Origin: Microbacterium sp. EST19A
GTDB lineage: Bacteria > Actinomycetota > Actinomycetes > Actinomycetales > Microbacteriaceae
Direction: 5' to 3'
Assembly (NCBI RefSeq): GCF_019969685.1
Contig: NZ_JAHXYZ010000002.1
Span: 558,001-622,000 of the forward strand
Length of the DNA: 64,000 bases
In this document: positions 30,014-38,545 of the stretch, piece after piece
Layout of the letters: the number at the start of each line of letters is the position of its first letter
Position numbering within the stretch: the stretch's first letter is position 1
Notes under the pieces: generated by a model
The model's database searches: none
The model's input: only the letters and a program-made list of their open reading frames with translations
Told to the model about the DNA's origin: nothing
Program-made: the position numbers and the translations under genes

Positions 30014-32479
30014 TCAGAAGAGCTGCTTCATGATCTGCCAGCCGGCGTTGATGCGAGGCTGATCGCCTCGCCACGAGCCCCGTCCGTCACCGCGGTAGAG
30101 GTACATGTCGCCGTTGGCGGCGATCCCGAGAACATCGACGCGGCGGTCTCCGTCGATGTCTCCCATGCTGAAGACGAACGACATGCCGGCCCAGCCCTGT
30201 CCGATGGGCCGAGCGTTGCCCCAGTTTCCGTCGCCGGTCGTGGAGTAGAGCATCAGCACTCCACCGCTCGTGCGACCCATGAGGTCGGCCGCGCCGTCGC
30301 CGTCGAAGTCGCCGACGCTGAAGAGATCGGTGAAGCCCGCCCAGCCGCCCTGGCCGATCATGAGACCGGATCCGGTCGTCCAGCCGCCCTTGCCGTTGCC
30401 GCGGTACAGGAGGAGGTCGCCCTTGGAATCCACGGCGAGCACGTCGGGGAGACGGTTGCCGTCGAAGTCGATGTTGCCGGCGACCCGCAGGAATCCTCCC
30501 CAGCCGCTTCCGATGACGACACGCGCACCGAAGCCGCCGCCGGCGATGCCGGGATGCAGGTAGAACACACCCGCCGCATCGATCTGGCCGATGTCGTTGA
30601 ACCCGTCGCCGTTGAAGTCGCCCATCGGGATCACTCGGTCGGTCGCGGCCCACGTGCCCGGGACACGGAGCACGCCGCCCCAGTTGCCGTCGCGCTTCAG
30701 GCCGTACACGCGCAGCTCGTTCGACGTCGTGAGGCCGACGAGGTCGCCGCCGGGCACGCCGTCGAGGTTGCCGGCACCTGCCGGAAGGGCACGAGGCGCC
30801 GCGACAGCGGGACCTGATGCGGACGCGTTGAAGCCCTGCCACCCCATCCCGATCGCGATCGCCGAGCTCATGGCCCCGCCACCCGCGCCGGGATACAGGC
30901 GGAGGGTTCCTGCACCGTCGACCGCGAGCAGGTCGGGCCTGCCGTCGCCGTTGAAGTCTCCGGAGTTGAAGATGTCCGTGAAGCCCTGCCAGCCGTTTCC
31001 GATCTGCTTGGAGCCCTTCCACGATCCGTTCCCGTCGCCCGAGTAGACATAGAGGCGACCCGCACCGTCGCGGGCGACGAGGTCGGCGCGGCCGTCCCCG
31101 TCGAAGTCGCCGTTGCCGGTGATCAGGTTCATCGCGGACCAGCCGGAGCCGACGACGCGCGGAGCGACGAAGCCACCGCGGTCATTGCCGCTCCAGAGCA
31201 TGAGTCGTCCCGCCGAGTCCGTCGTGAACAGATCGGGGATGCCGTCGCCGTCGAAGTCGCCGGCCGGTGTGGCGAGCACGACGCCGGACCAGTCGCCCGC
31301 CAGTGCCGTCTGTGCGCCGAGAGTCGTGGAGCCGTTGCTCCGCACGACCTGCGCGGCACCGGAGGTCTTGATCGCGACGAAGTCGCGGTGGCCGTCGCCG
31401 TCGAGGTCGCCGACGCCGAAGAACTTCTTGAGCCCGGTCAGTCCGGTGCCCACCTTGACCCGATCGCCCCACGCGCCGTTGAGGAACGGATATCCCCAGG
31501 CCTCCCCCGCCGAGTCGACGCCGAGCACGTAAGAGCTCATGTCGATCGACGAGAGCGTCGGCAGCATCGAGGTCGGGACCTGCGTGGAGCCGAACCAGTC
31601 GGTGAAGTAGTTGTAGAAGTTCCGGTTGCCGTGGGCGGAGCATCCGTCGCCCTCGCCGTACCCTGCCGCCATCGCGGCAGCGTTGGGCTGGTAGGGGGTG
31701 TAGTAGTACAGCGCCGAGGTCGCCTTGTTCGCGACGTACACGGGTGCCGAGCCGCACGCGGTGTTGGGGTTGAAGAGGATGTTCCAGGTCCTGCCGGGTG
31801 CGTACCACTGGAACCACTTGCCCTCCATGTAGATCTGCATCTGGCGCGCGGCGCCGTAGATCTGATGGAAGAAGCCGACGTACTGCGGGTCGCACGGCGC
31901 GGTGTCGGGGCAGCCCTGTCCGAGTGCGATGTTGAAACGCCCGGGGTTCGGCGAGTTGCTGGTGACCAGGCTCTGCTCCTTCTGGAGCATCACGATGAGC
32001 ACCTGCGGGTTGATGTTGCAGGCCTGCGCCGCGCGGTAGATGACACGTGCGGCCGATTCGTTCGCGGCGCCGGTGTATCCGGAGCAGTAGGCGTCGGCGG
32101 GCCGGGTCACCGTCGTGATCGTGAAGTCCTTGAGGCACACGATGGGGCGGCCCTGGGAATCCGTGCCGCCGAGGCAGCGCGACACCTTGCTGTTGAAGAA
32201 CGCCTGGATCTGCGCCTCGGACATCGAGTTCTTGTTGGTGAACACGGCATCGCTGATGATGTTGCCCGCGTTGAAACCGGCGAGCGTGGTCTTGGCGATG
32301 CCTGTCGCGGCGGGGGTGCCGGACACGCGGGCGAGGCTGGCGCCGGACGCGGAAACGGATGCCGTGGCGGCGGTCGCGGGGACGACCGTGCCGACGATCA
32401 GGGCGGAGGCAGCGAGGAAACAGGTGAGGAGTCGGGTGATCCTCAGGGTGTTTCGCGAGCGTGGGGCACGTCGAGACAT
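30014..32479 (-). CDS. Secreted FG-GAP/VCBS repeat protein with lysozyme-like N-terminal domain
   Basis: 821-residue exported protein. A basic N-terminus and hydrophobic stretch (L-L-T-C-F-L-A-A-S-A-L-I-V-G) ending near A-T-A-A form a signal peptide. Residues about 65-290 are a Cys-containing domain with I-N-P-Q-V-L-I-V-M-L-Q-K-E-Q-S-L, which resembles the catalytic-Glu helix of soluble lytic transglycosylases (candidate Glu168). From about residue 300 onward come some ten repeats of the form G-D-F-D-G-D-G-x-x-D-L, the calcium-binding FG-GAP/beta-propeller type. Start ATG 32479 chosen because it gives a standard signal peptide. Possible role in cell-wall remodelling or glycan binding; the enzyme activity is inferred. 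Confidence 0.8.
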   Translation of the reverse strand: MSRRAPRSRNTLRITRLLTCFLAASALIVGTVVPATAATASVSASGASLARVSGTPAATGIAKTTLAGFNAGNIISDAVFTNKNSMSEAQIQAFFNSKVSRCLGGTDSQGRPIVCLKDFTITTVTRPADAYCSGYTGAANESAARVIYRAAQACNINPQVLIVMLQKEQSLVTSNSPNPGRFNIALGQGCPDTAPCDPQYVGFFHQIYGAARQMQIYMEGKWFQWYAPGRTWNILFNPNTACGSAPVYVANKATSALYYYTPYQPNAAAMAAGYGEGDGCSAHGNRNFYNYFTDWFGSTQVPTSMLPTLSSIDMSSYVLGVDSAGEAWGYPFLNGAWGDRVKVGTGLTGLKKFFGVGDLDGDGHRDFVAIKTSGAAQVVRSNGSTTLGAQTALAGDWSGVVLATPAGDFDGDGIPDLFTTDSAGRLMLWSGNDRGGFVAPRVVGSGWSAMNLITGNGDFDGDGRADLVARDGAGRLYVYSGDGNGSWKGSKQIGNGWQGFTDIFNSGDFNGDGRPDLLAVDGAGTLRLYPGAGGGAMSSAIAIGMGWQGFNASASGPAVAAPRALPAGAGNLDGVPGGDLVGLTTSNELRVYGLKRDGNWGGVLRVPGTWAATDRVIPMGDFNGDGFNDIGQIDAAGVFYLHPGIAGGGFGARVVIGSGWGGFLRVAGNIDFDGNRLPDVLAVDSKGDLLLYRGNGKGGWTTGSGLMIGQGGWAGFTDLFSVGDFDGDGAADLMGRTSGGVLMLYSTTGDGNWGNARPIGQGWAGMSFVFSMGDIDGDRRVDVLGIAANGDMYLYRGDGRGSWRGDQPRINAGWQIMKQLF

Positions 32480-32579
32480 GTGACCAGTGTGACGGAAGTT
32501 GCAGGATGATGCCACTGTTACTGAGAATTCGCTGTATGAAGTGCGCGTGTTGCGCGGACGCCCAGAGGGTTTTCAGCCA

Positions 32580-33653
32580 TCAGAGGTCGGCGTGCAGCCC
32601 CCACACACGCTCCGCCGAGCTCGCCCAGGAGAACGCGCGCGAGCGGTCGGCGGCGAGCACGCGCAGGCGTGCTCCGGCTGCTCGCGATGCCTCGGCGACG
32701 GCATCCGGCAGGTCGGTCTCCGACACCAGCATTCCGCCGTCCGCGACGACATCGTGGTGCGAACCACTGTCGACCGCGATCACGGGAACTCCGACCGTCA
32801 TCGCCTCCACGGCACGCCACGGCCAGCCGGCCACAGGACTCGTGGCGACGAAAGCGGCGGCGCCGGCGAGCACGGCCGCGCGGTCCTCCGGTGACAGCGT
32901 GCCGCGGACATGCGCGCGCCGCTCCGGGAGGCCGGTGATGGAGGCCAGCTCGGAGAGACGGGGCTCCGATCCCTCCGACGCATCCAGGACCACGGCGTCG
33001 AGACCGGCGGCGACCGCGCCGCGGAATCCCGCCTCGAGCGATGCCGCGGTGCCCGTGAGCACCACGTACTCCGAGGGGATCGATAACGCCGCGCGGCGCG
33101 CGTCGGCGTCACGGGGCGCGGCGAAACCGCGAGGCGGGGCTCCGGCGATGACCCGCACCCGGTCGCCGACCCTGGCCAACTCCGACAGCCGCTCGGCGAC
33201 GGCGTGCGACGGCACCACGACGGCGTCCGCGTGCTTCACCGCTCGCTTGAGCATGGCGCGCTGCCATCCCGCCGCGCTCTTCGACAGCAGCTCCGGGGCA
33301 TCCCACGCCTGCAGATCCCAGACGGTGACGGTCGTCTGGTCGTTGTCGTGCACCCGATCGTGGCGCACCAGCGGAGCCATCAGGCTCGGCGAATGGATCA
33401 GGCCTCCGCCGACGCCCGGCGCGATGCCCATCTGCCAGGCGGCAGCGAGCTCACGACGACCGAGATTGAGCGTGCGGACGTCGGAGACGCCGGTCACCGT
33501 GACCTCGGCACCGGCCGGCACGATGGCGTCGACGGTGCAGCCGGAAGGCGCTGTCGCAACGAGTCCGATCGTGAGGTCCACGGCCGCCGCCGCGTGGTCG
33601 GCGTCGACGACATGCACGAGCTGATCCAGAACCACACGCAGCCGAGCACCCAT
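32580..33653 (-). CDS. Glycosyltransferase family 4-like
   Basis: 357-residue GT-B protein. It begins L-R-V-V-L-D-Q-L and contains V-W-D-L-Q-A-W, V-V-V-P-S-H-A-V-A-E-R-L in the first domain, and in the second G-W-P-W-R-A-V-E-A-M-T-V-G-V-P-V-I-A, the acceptor/donor motif of GT4. An S-E-Y-V-V-L-T-G-T stretch marks the interdomain start. Leaderless start: TAGCCT ends 6 nt before ATG 33653. Divergent from the DUF4012 gene. Confidence 0.8.
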   Translation of the reverse strand: MGARLRVVLDQLVHVVDADHAAAAVDLTIGLVATAPSGCTVDAIVPAGAEVTVTGVSDVRTLNLGRRELAAAWQMGIAPGVGGGLIHSPSLMAPLVRHDRVHDNDQTTVTVWDLQAWDAPELLSKSAAGWQRAMLKRAVKHADAVVVPSHAVAERLSELARVGDRVRVIAGAPPRGFAAPRDADARRAALSIPSEYVVLTGTAASLEAGFRGAVAAGLDAVVLDASEGSEPRLSELASITGLPERRAHVRGTLSPEDRAAVLAGAAAFVATSPVAGWPWRAVEAMTVGVPVIAVDSGSHHDVVADGGMLVSETDLPDAVAEASRAAGARLRVLAADRSRAFSWASSAERVWGLHADL

Positions 33654-33659
33654 GGGATC

Positions 33660-33665
33660 AGGCTA
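33660..33665 (-). promoter_or_regulatory. -10 element (TAGCCT) of GT4-like gene, leaderless
   Basis: TAGCCT on the minus strand followed by GATCCC and ATG. The same TAGCCTGATC is found ahead of purE (38480-38489). Confidence 0.5.
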
Positions 33666-33775
33666 TCCTCGCGGTGCCCTTCCCCTGCGGAGCCTCGCCC
33701 CGGCGCCGCACGAATATCAGGGTTCCCACAGCATCCGATCTCCGGCTCGCCCGCTGTTCATGCTTGAATGCTCAC

Positions 33776-35539
33776 GTGAGCGACGGTCGACTTCCCCGGC
33801 GGCGCCGATGGGTCGGTTGGACCGTCGGCATCGTCCTGACGCTGCTCGTCATCCTGATCGGCTGGGTCACGGTCCGCGGGATCGGCGCGGTGAGCGACCT
33901 GCAACAGGTCGCCGCGGGTGCGTCGCAGCTCAAGACGGCGATCGCGGAAGGCGACCTCGACGGCGCCGAGCCGATCGCGAAGAGCATCGCCGGGAACGCC
34001 CGCTCGGCGCACGACCTCACGTCCGACCCGGTCTGGCAGGCTTTCGGCGTCATCCCCTGGCTCGGGCCGAACTTCCGTGCGGTGAGCGATGTCGCCGAGA
34101 TCGCCGATGACGTGTCCGCCGACGCTCTCACTCCGCTCCTCGGCGTCGCGGCCGACTTCGATCTGGCCAGCCTCGGCTTCACGGGCGGCGCGATCGACCT
34201 CGCCCCCTTCGCCGAGATCGAGAAGCCCCTCGGCACGGCCAGCGCCGCCCTCACCTCGGCAGAGCAGCGTGCCCAGCAGATCGACGCCGATGCCACGCTT
34301 CCGCCTCTCGCCGACGCGGTGCGGGAGCTGCGCTCCTCCGTCACCGAAGCGGCGACCGTGGTCGGATCGCTGCACGGCGCCTCGGTGCTGCTGCCGACCA
34401 TGCTCGGCGGCGACGGTCCGCGCAACTACGTGCTGGCGATGCAGAACAATGCCGAGGTGCGCTCATCCGGCGGGATCATCGGTTCCATCGCGCTGCTGCA
34501 CGCCGAAGGCGGCCGGATCACGCTGGGCCTGCAAGCGTCGACCACGGACTTCCCCGCGCTCGACACGGCCCTCCCCCTCAGCGAGTCCACGATCGCGCTG
34601 TTCGAGGACCGCCCGGGACGCTACCTGCAGAACATCACCAGCATCCCGGACTTCTCCGAAGCGGGTGCGACGATCGCGGCGCGCTGGCAGGGCCGGTTCG
34701 GCGGCGAGATCGACGGCGTGATCGCCGTCGACGCCGTGGTGGCGCAGCACCTGATGGCCGCCACCGGAGATCTGACGTTCGGCCCGTTCACGGCGACGCC
34801 CGAGACGGTGATCAGCATCCTCCTCTCCGAGATCTACGCCGCCATCCCCGATCCGGCCGTTCAGGACGACGTCTTCGCGCAGGCGGCGAGCGGTCTCTTC
34901 GCCGCTGCGCTCTCCGGCGGCGACCCGAAGGCTCTGATCGGCGCTCTGGCCGAATCGGCGGGCGAGGGCCGCATCCGCATCTGGAGCGCGCACGAGGACG
35001 AGGAGGCGGTGCTCGCCGGCTCCGCCCTCGGCGGCACCATCCCCGAGGACAGCGCCGATGCGACCTACGTCGGGGTGCTCATGAACGACGCCACCGGCGC
35101 GAAGATGGACTATTACACGCGCGCCTCGATCACCACGGCCGTCGGCACCTGCCAAGGCAAGGCGACGACGCAGGTGCGGGTGACCTGGACGAACACCGCG
35201 CCGGCGGATGCGGCGACATCGCTGCCGCCGTACGTCACCGGCGACGGTGTCTACGGGGTCGCCCCGGGATCGGTCGGCACCCTGATCGCCGTATACGGCC
35301 CGGAGGGATCCACACCGTCGCACATCGACCGCGACGGCGCCGAGGAGGGCGTGCAGACGACCACGCTCGGAGACCGCTCGGTGGTGCAGCACGACGTCCT
35401 GCTCGCCCCCGGAGAGTCGACGACGATCACGGTGGAATTCCAGGGTGAGGGCGCCGGCGAGCGGCTCACCGACGCTCTTGTCACGCCGCTGATCGAGGCT
35501 CCGAAGATCTCTCGGGAAGAACTGCGCTGCGGTTCGTGA
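33776..35539 (+). CDS. DUF4012 membrane-anchored protein
   Basis: 587-residue protein with a basic N-terminus (RLPRRRRW) and one transmembrane segment (residues about 12-33, W-T-V-G-I-V-L-T-L-L-V-I-L-I-G-W), so the bulk lies outside the membrane. DUF4012 features include P-W-L-G-P-N near residue 100, an N-Y-V-L-A-M-Q-N-N-A-E-V-R-S-S-G-G block near 218-235 and a D-G-V-I-A-V-D motif. Often encoded in actinobacterial polysaccharide loci; function unknown. GTG 33776 gives the natural anchor; a longer frame adds an implausible Cys/Arg-rich leader. Confidence 0.8.
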   Translation: MSDGRLPRRRRWVGWTVGIVLTLLVILIGWVTVRGIGAVSDLQQVAAGASQLKTAIAEGDLDGAEPIAKSIAGNARSAHDLTSDPVWQAFGVIPWLGPNFRAVSDVAEIADDVSADALTPLLGVAADFDLASLGFTGGAIDLAPFAEIEKPLGTASAALTSAEQRAQQIDADATLPPLADAVRELRSSVTEAATVVGSLHGASVLLPTMLGGDGPRNYVLAMQNNAEVRSSGGIIGSIALLHAEGGRITLGLQASTTDFPALDTALPLSESTIALFEDRPGRYLQNITSIPDFSEAGATIAARWQGRFGGEIDGVIAVDAVVAQHLMAATGDLTFGPFTATPETVISILLSEIYAAIPDPAVQDDVFAQAASGLFAAALSGGDPKALIGALAESAGEGRIRIWSAHEDEEAVLAGSALGGTIPEDSADATYVGVLMNDATGAKMDYYTRASITTAVGTCQGKATTQVRVTWTNTAPADAATSLPPYVTGDGVYGVAPGSVGTLIAVYGPEGSTPSHIDRDGAEEGVQTTTLGDRSVVQHDVLLAPGESTTITVEFQGEGAGERLTDALVTPLIEAPKISREELRCGS

Positions 35540-35595
35540 CTTTCGCCGGTGAATAGGCTACTGTCGACTCACTGGGGAATATCTGGGCTCTGTCT

Positions 35596-35614
35596 TCCTG
35601 CCGTGGGGGCAGGA
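35596..35614 (+). terminator. Hairpin in leader of wall-protein gene
   Basis: Perfect 7-bp stem (TCCTGCC / GGCAGGA) with a GTGGG loop, about 57 nt after the DUF4012 stop and 68 nt before the next ATG. Could end DUF4012 transcripts or act as leader structure; there is no T-run. Confidence 0.35.
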
Positions 35615-35682
35615 TGAGCTCACGCAGTCGAATGCAGGGGTGTATTCGGGTGCGATTCCGCGTGAAATTCTGGGGAGAAATC

Positions 35683-36264
35683 ATGCTGAAGAAACTGGCT
35701 GCCATCAGCCTTGCCGCTGGCGCGCTGGTATTCATCGCGCCGACCGTTGCGACCGCCGCGCCTGCCGTGCCGGAAGCAGCGTCCGACTCCTACCCGTCGC
35801 CTCCTGGCGTGAAGGTCGATGACCCGATCATCGACATCTGCGAGGTCTCGACCATCGTCTTCGGTTCCGGCTACTTCCTGCCGTCCGAGAACGTGAACGT
35901 ATCGGTGTCGGGTCTGAACGCCGGAAACTCGGCGGTCTCGGGCAACACCGCGGGCGCCGACGGCAGCCTGACGCTGACGTTCCGTCCGCCGTCCGACGGT
36001 GAGGGCTCGTACGCCATCGCGTTCGGCGGCTCGCGTTCCTACACCGCCACCGTCACGGTCTCGCACGGACACGACGCCGCCGTGAGCTGCGACCACGATC
36101 CCGCGGTCGCACCCGCAGGTTCCGAGCTGCCGCTCACCGGCGGCACCGAGCTGGCTCTCACCGGCGGAAGCGTCTCGCCGTGGATCCTCGGAGGCGGAGC
36201 AGTCGCTCTCGTCGCCGGCGGAGCTCTTGTCGCGACTGGTGCGGCTCGCCGCAAGCGCGCCTGA
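35683..36264 (+). CDS. Sortase-type cell-wall surface protein with tandem sorting motifs
   Basis: 193-residue exported protein: signal peptide (residues 1-26, K-K-L-A-A-I-S-L-A-A-G-A ending A-T-A-A), a short beta-rich domain (about 45-128) with two cysteines, then LPLTGG at 149-154 and LALTGG at 157-162, a hydrophobic segment (about 166-186) and a basic tail A-R-R-K-R-A. This is a complete cell-wall sorting signal; two motifs, one LPxTG-like and one LAxTG-like, are unusual. GGGGAG lies 8 nt upstream of ATG 35683, deciding that start. No sortase gene is present in the window. Confidence 0.85.
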   Translation: MLKKLAAISLAAGALVFIAPTVATAAPAVPEAASDSYPSPPGVKVDDPIIDICEVSTIVFGSGYFLPSENVNVSVSGLNAGNSAVSGNTAGADGSLTLTFRPPSDGEGSYAIAFGGSRSYTATVTVSHGHDAAVSCDHDPAVAPAGSELPLTGGTELALTGGSVSPWILGGGAVALVAGGALVATGAARRKRA

Positions 36265-36268
36265 GTCT

Positions 36269-36399
36269 GGCCACCGCCTCGTGCGGTGGTCGGCTGGACG
36301 ACGGTGATCCCTCCCCCTCCGATCACCGTCGTCTGGCGAATCCGGTGGCCGCACCGGAAGCCCACGACCTCTTCTTCTCGAGGGAGACGGTCGTGGGCT
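36269..36399. repeat. Four consecutive hairpins between convergent genes
   Basis: Inverted repeats: 36269-36291 (7 perfect pairs plus two flanking, 5-nt loop), 36297-36333 (13-bp perfect stem, 11-nt loop), 36341-36358 (7-bp stem, 4-nt loop), 36359-36399 (11-bp stem, 19-nt loop). The genes on both sides converge, so these most likely terminate transcription from both directions. Confidence 0.6.
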
Positions 36400-36461
36400 G
36401 CGGCGCGCCCGCGTGTCGAGGTCCGCTGACCTCCGCGCGGGCCTCTTCCCCGCGGCGGAAC

Positions 36462-36489
36462 TCCGCCCGGCGGCATCCCGCCGGGCGGA
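36462..36489 (-). terminator. Strong hairpin after LCP gene
   Basis: 12-bp perfect GC-rich stem (36462-36473 with 36478-36489) closed by a CATC tetraloop, 22 nt beyond the stop of the LCP gene. Probable terminator; no U-tract, as is common in high-GC actinobacteria. Confidence 0.6.
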
Positions 36490-36510
36490 ACCTCCGCGCA
36501 GCGGGCCCGA

Positions 36511-37965
36511 TCAGGGCGTCGGCGTCGGCGTCTCCGTCGGCGGATGCAAAGCCGTCCGGATCATCTGCTGGATGTAGGCGTAGTCGGGCTGGTGCTCATC
36601 GACTCCCGATTCCGGGGTGAGCTCGATCGACGTGACCGGTTGCTCCTTCGCCTTGAGCATGAGGTCGAAGAACTCCGGCAGCTTGTCCTGCGGCAGGTCG
36701 GTGCTGATGAGAGCCGTTCCCGCCGCTGCCACCTCGTTGAAGCGCGTGAGCACCGTCTGCGGGGTGAACTGGGCGAGGATCGCCTCCTGCAGCTCGCGCT
36801 GGCGCTTCATCCGGTCCCAGTCGCTGGTCGTGTAGCGCGAGCGGGCGTACCACTGGGCGGTGTCGCCGTCCATGGTCTGCTGGCCGGGCTCGATCCACCC
36901 GATCGCCCACTCGTTCACATCCGTGCCGTGCCAGTTCTCCGGCGGGCCGCCCTTGGGAAGTCGCTCGGTGACGTTGATGTCGACGCCGCCCAGGGCGTCG
37001 ACGAGTTGAGCGAAACCGTGCATGTCGACGAAGACGTAGTAGGGGATCTTGATCCCGAGCACGCCTTCGGCGGCATCCTTCGTGGCCTCGATGCCCGGGT
37101 CCGATCCCTGCGCGACGGCGTCGGGGTAGAGCCCCGCCCCCTGGTCCTCACGGCAGATCTCGGCGGCATTGCGCACGTGGTTCATCCACCCGTTCCAGCC
37201 GCAGGTCGACGAGCCGTGCCCCTCGAACCCGTTCGGGTACAGCGCCTGCATCGGGCTGCCCTCGCTGAACGGCGCGTTGGGCAGCTCGCGCGGGATACCG
37301 GTGATAGTCACGGCTCCCGTGTCGGCGTTGACGGACACCACCGAGATGCTGTCGAACCGCATCGAGTCGCGCCCGTCGCCGCTGTCGGCGCCCAGGAGCA
37401 GGATGTTGTAGTACCCGTCATCGGGCGGAAGGCTCGGTCCACTCTGACCGAAAATGGTGCTGATGGTGCTGCGGGTCGATCCCACGACGGTCGCCGCGTA
37501 CCCGGCGCCGCCGCCCACGAGGCCCAGCAGGATCAGTGCCACGACGGGAATCGCGAAGCGCGAAGCGCCGGGAACCCTCACGAGGCGCACCAGGCGCAGC
37601 GCGTCGAAGGTCAGCACGATCCACAGCACGACGTAGGCGACCAGCAGGATCTGCACGATCGTGAGCACCGCCGCCGAGACGAACCCTCCGCCGATGGTGA
37701 GCCACAGCAGCACCGGCCGCGCGAACAGGCCGAGCCCCGCGGCGACGACCACGAGGAACCAGGCGAGGAGTGTGGCGCCGAGGCCGATTCGTCCGAGACG
37801 CCGGTTTCCCGCGAGGACCTGCGCCGAGCCCGGCACCAAGAGGTTCAGCGCGACGAGCCACCAGCCGCGCTTGGCCATCATCCCCTGATCGGAGGAGTCC
37901 GGATGCCGCAGCGGCCGGGTCTCGATCAGCGGGCGCCCGGTCACGCGCGGCGGCGCAAGCGTCAC
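36511..37965 (-). CDS. LytR-CpsA-Psr (LCP) family glycopolymer ligase
   Basis: 484-residue membrane protein that attaches lipid-linked glycopolymers to peptidoglycan outside the membrane. The N-terminal 140 residues hold about four hydrophobic segments, then the LCP domain: [19 protein letters not shown] near residue 195 (conserved Asp/Arg binding pyrophosphate), I-P-R-E near 225, and [14 protein letters not shown] near 310, then Q-W-Y-A-R-S-R-Y. Ends in a Thr/Pro-rich tail. Its start overlaps the end of purE by 4 bp. It fits as the final attachment step for the polymer built by this locus. Confidence 0.92.
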   Translation of the reverse strand: MTLAPPRVTGRPLIETRPLRHPDSSDQGMMAKRGWWLVALNLLVPGSAQVLAGNRRLGRIGLGATLLAWFLVVVAAGLGLFARPVLLWLTIGGGFVSAAVLTIVQILLVAYVVLWIVLTFDALRLVRLVRVPGASRFAIPVVALILLGLVGGGAGYAATVVGSTRSTISTIFGQSGPSLPPDDGYYNILLLGADSGDGRDSMRFDSISVVSVNADTGAVTITGIPRELPNAPFSEGSPMQALYPNGFEGHGSSTCGWNGWMNHVRNAAEICREDQGAGLYPDAVAQGSDPGIEATKDAAEGVLGIKIPYYVFVDMHGFAQLVDALGGVDINVTERLPKGGPPENWHGTDVNEWAIGWIEPGQQTMDGDTAQWYARSRYTTSDWDRMKRQRELQEAILAQFTPQTVLTRFNEVAAAGTALISTDLPQDKLPEFFDLMLKAKEQPVTSIELTPESGVDEHQPDYAYIQQMIRTALHPPTETPTPTP

Positions 37966-38477
37966 AGCGAGCCCTTCAACCGTTCATTCTTCTCCTCGAC
38001 CTGCGCTTCGAGGTCGCGCGCGAAGCTCTCGACGCGGTCGGCGAGGTCGGGATCAGAAGTGCCCAGGATCCGGGCGGCGAGCAGCCCGGCGTTGCGTGCG
38101 CCGCCGATCGAGACGGTCGCGACGGGGATGCCCGCCGGCATCTGCACGATCGACAGCAGAGAGTCCATGCCGTCGAGATACGCGAGCGGCACGGGAACCC
38201 CGATGACCGGCAGCGCCGTCATCGATGCGACCATCCCCGGCAGATGGGCTGCTCCCCCGGCGCCGGCGATGATCACCCGGACGCCGCGGGCCCTGGCCTC
38301 GCGGGAGTACGACATCAGCTTGTCCGGTGTGCGATGGGCCGAGACGACCTCCACCTCATGCGGGATGCCGAAGTCCGTGAGCGCCTGGGATGCGTCGCTC
38401 ATGACACGCCAGTCGGAGTCAGATCCCATGATGACGCCGACCAGCGGTGCGGCGGCGGAGTGCAGTGGCTCGGTCAC
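37962..38477 (-). CDS. purE: 5-(carboxyamino)imidazole ribonucleotide mutase
   Basis: 171-residue N5-CAIR mutase of purine synthesis. V-I-M-G-S-D-S-D-W near residue 16, S-A-H-R-T-P near 48 (His is catalytic) and [11 protein letters not shown] near 75 are diagnostic. Works with PurK, encoded 68 bp upstream on the same strand. Start is GTG 38477, 6 nt behind TAGCCT, indicating leaderless transcription. Co-transcribed with the LCP gene (4-bp overlap). Confidence 0.95.
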   Translation of the reverse strand: MTEPLHSAAAPLVGVIMGSDSDWRVMSDASQALTDFGIPHEVEVVSAHRTPDKLMSYSREARARGVRVIIAGAGGAAHLPGMVASMTALPVIGVPVPLAYLDGMDSLLSIVQMPAGIPVATVSIGGARNAGLLAARILGTSDPDLADRVESFARDLEAQVEEKNERLKGSL

Positions 38478-38483
38478 CAGATC

Positions 38484-38489
38484 AGGCTA
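38484..38489 (-). promoter_or_regulatory. -10 element (TAGCCT) of purE-LCP, leaderless
   Basis: TAGCCT then GATCTG then the GTG start of purE on the minus strand. Confidence 0.5.
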
Positions 38490-38545
38490 CGGTCTGCTGC
38501 TGTGAGAAGCCCCCAACGGCACACCTGTTGACCGGTGTCCGGCAC

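Noticed and set aside
30014..31560. Tandem DNA repeat or CRISPR-like array in the FG-GAP gene
   Set aside because: The periodicity is at protein level (G-D-F-D-G-D-G repeats) within a coding frame; there are no conserved direct repeats with unique spacers.
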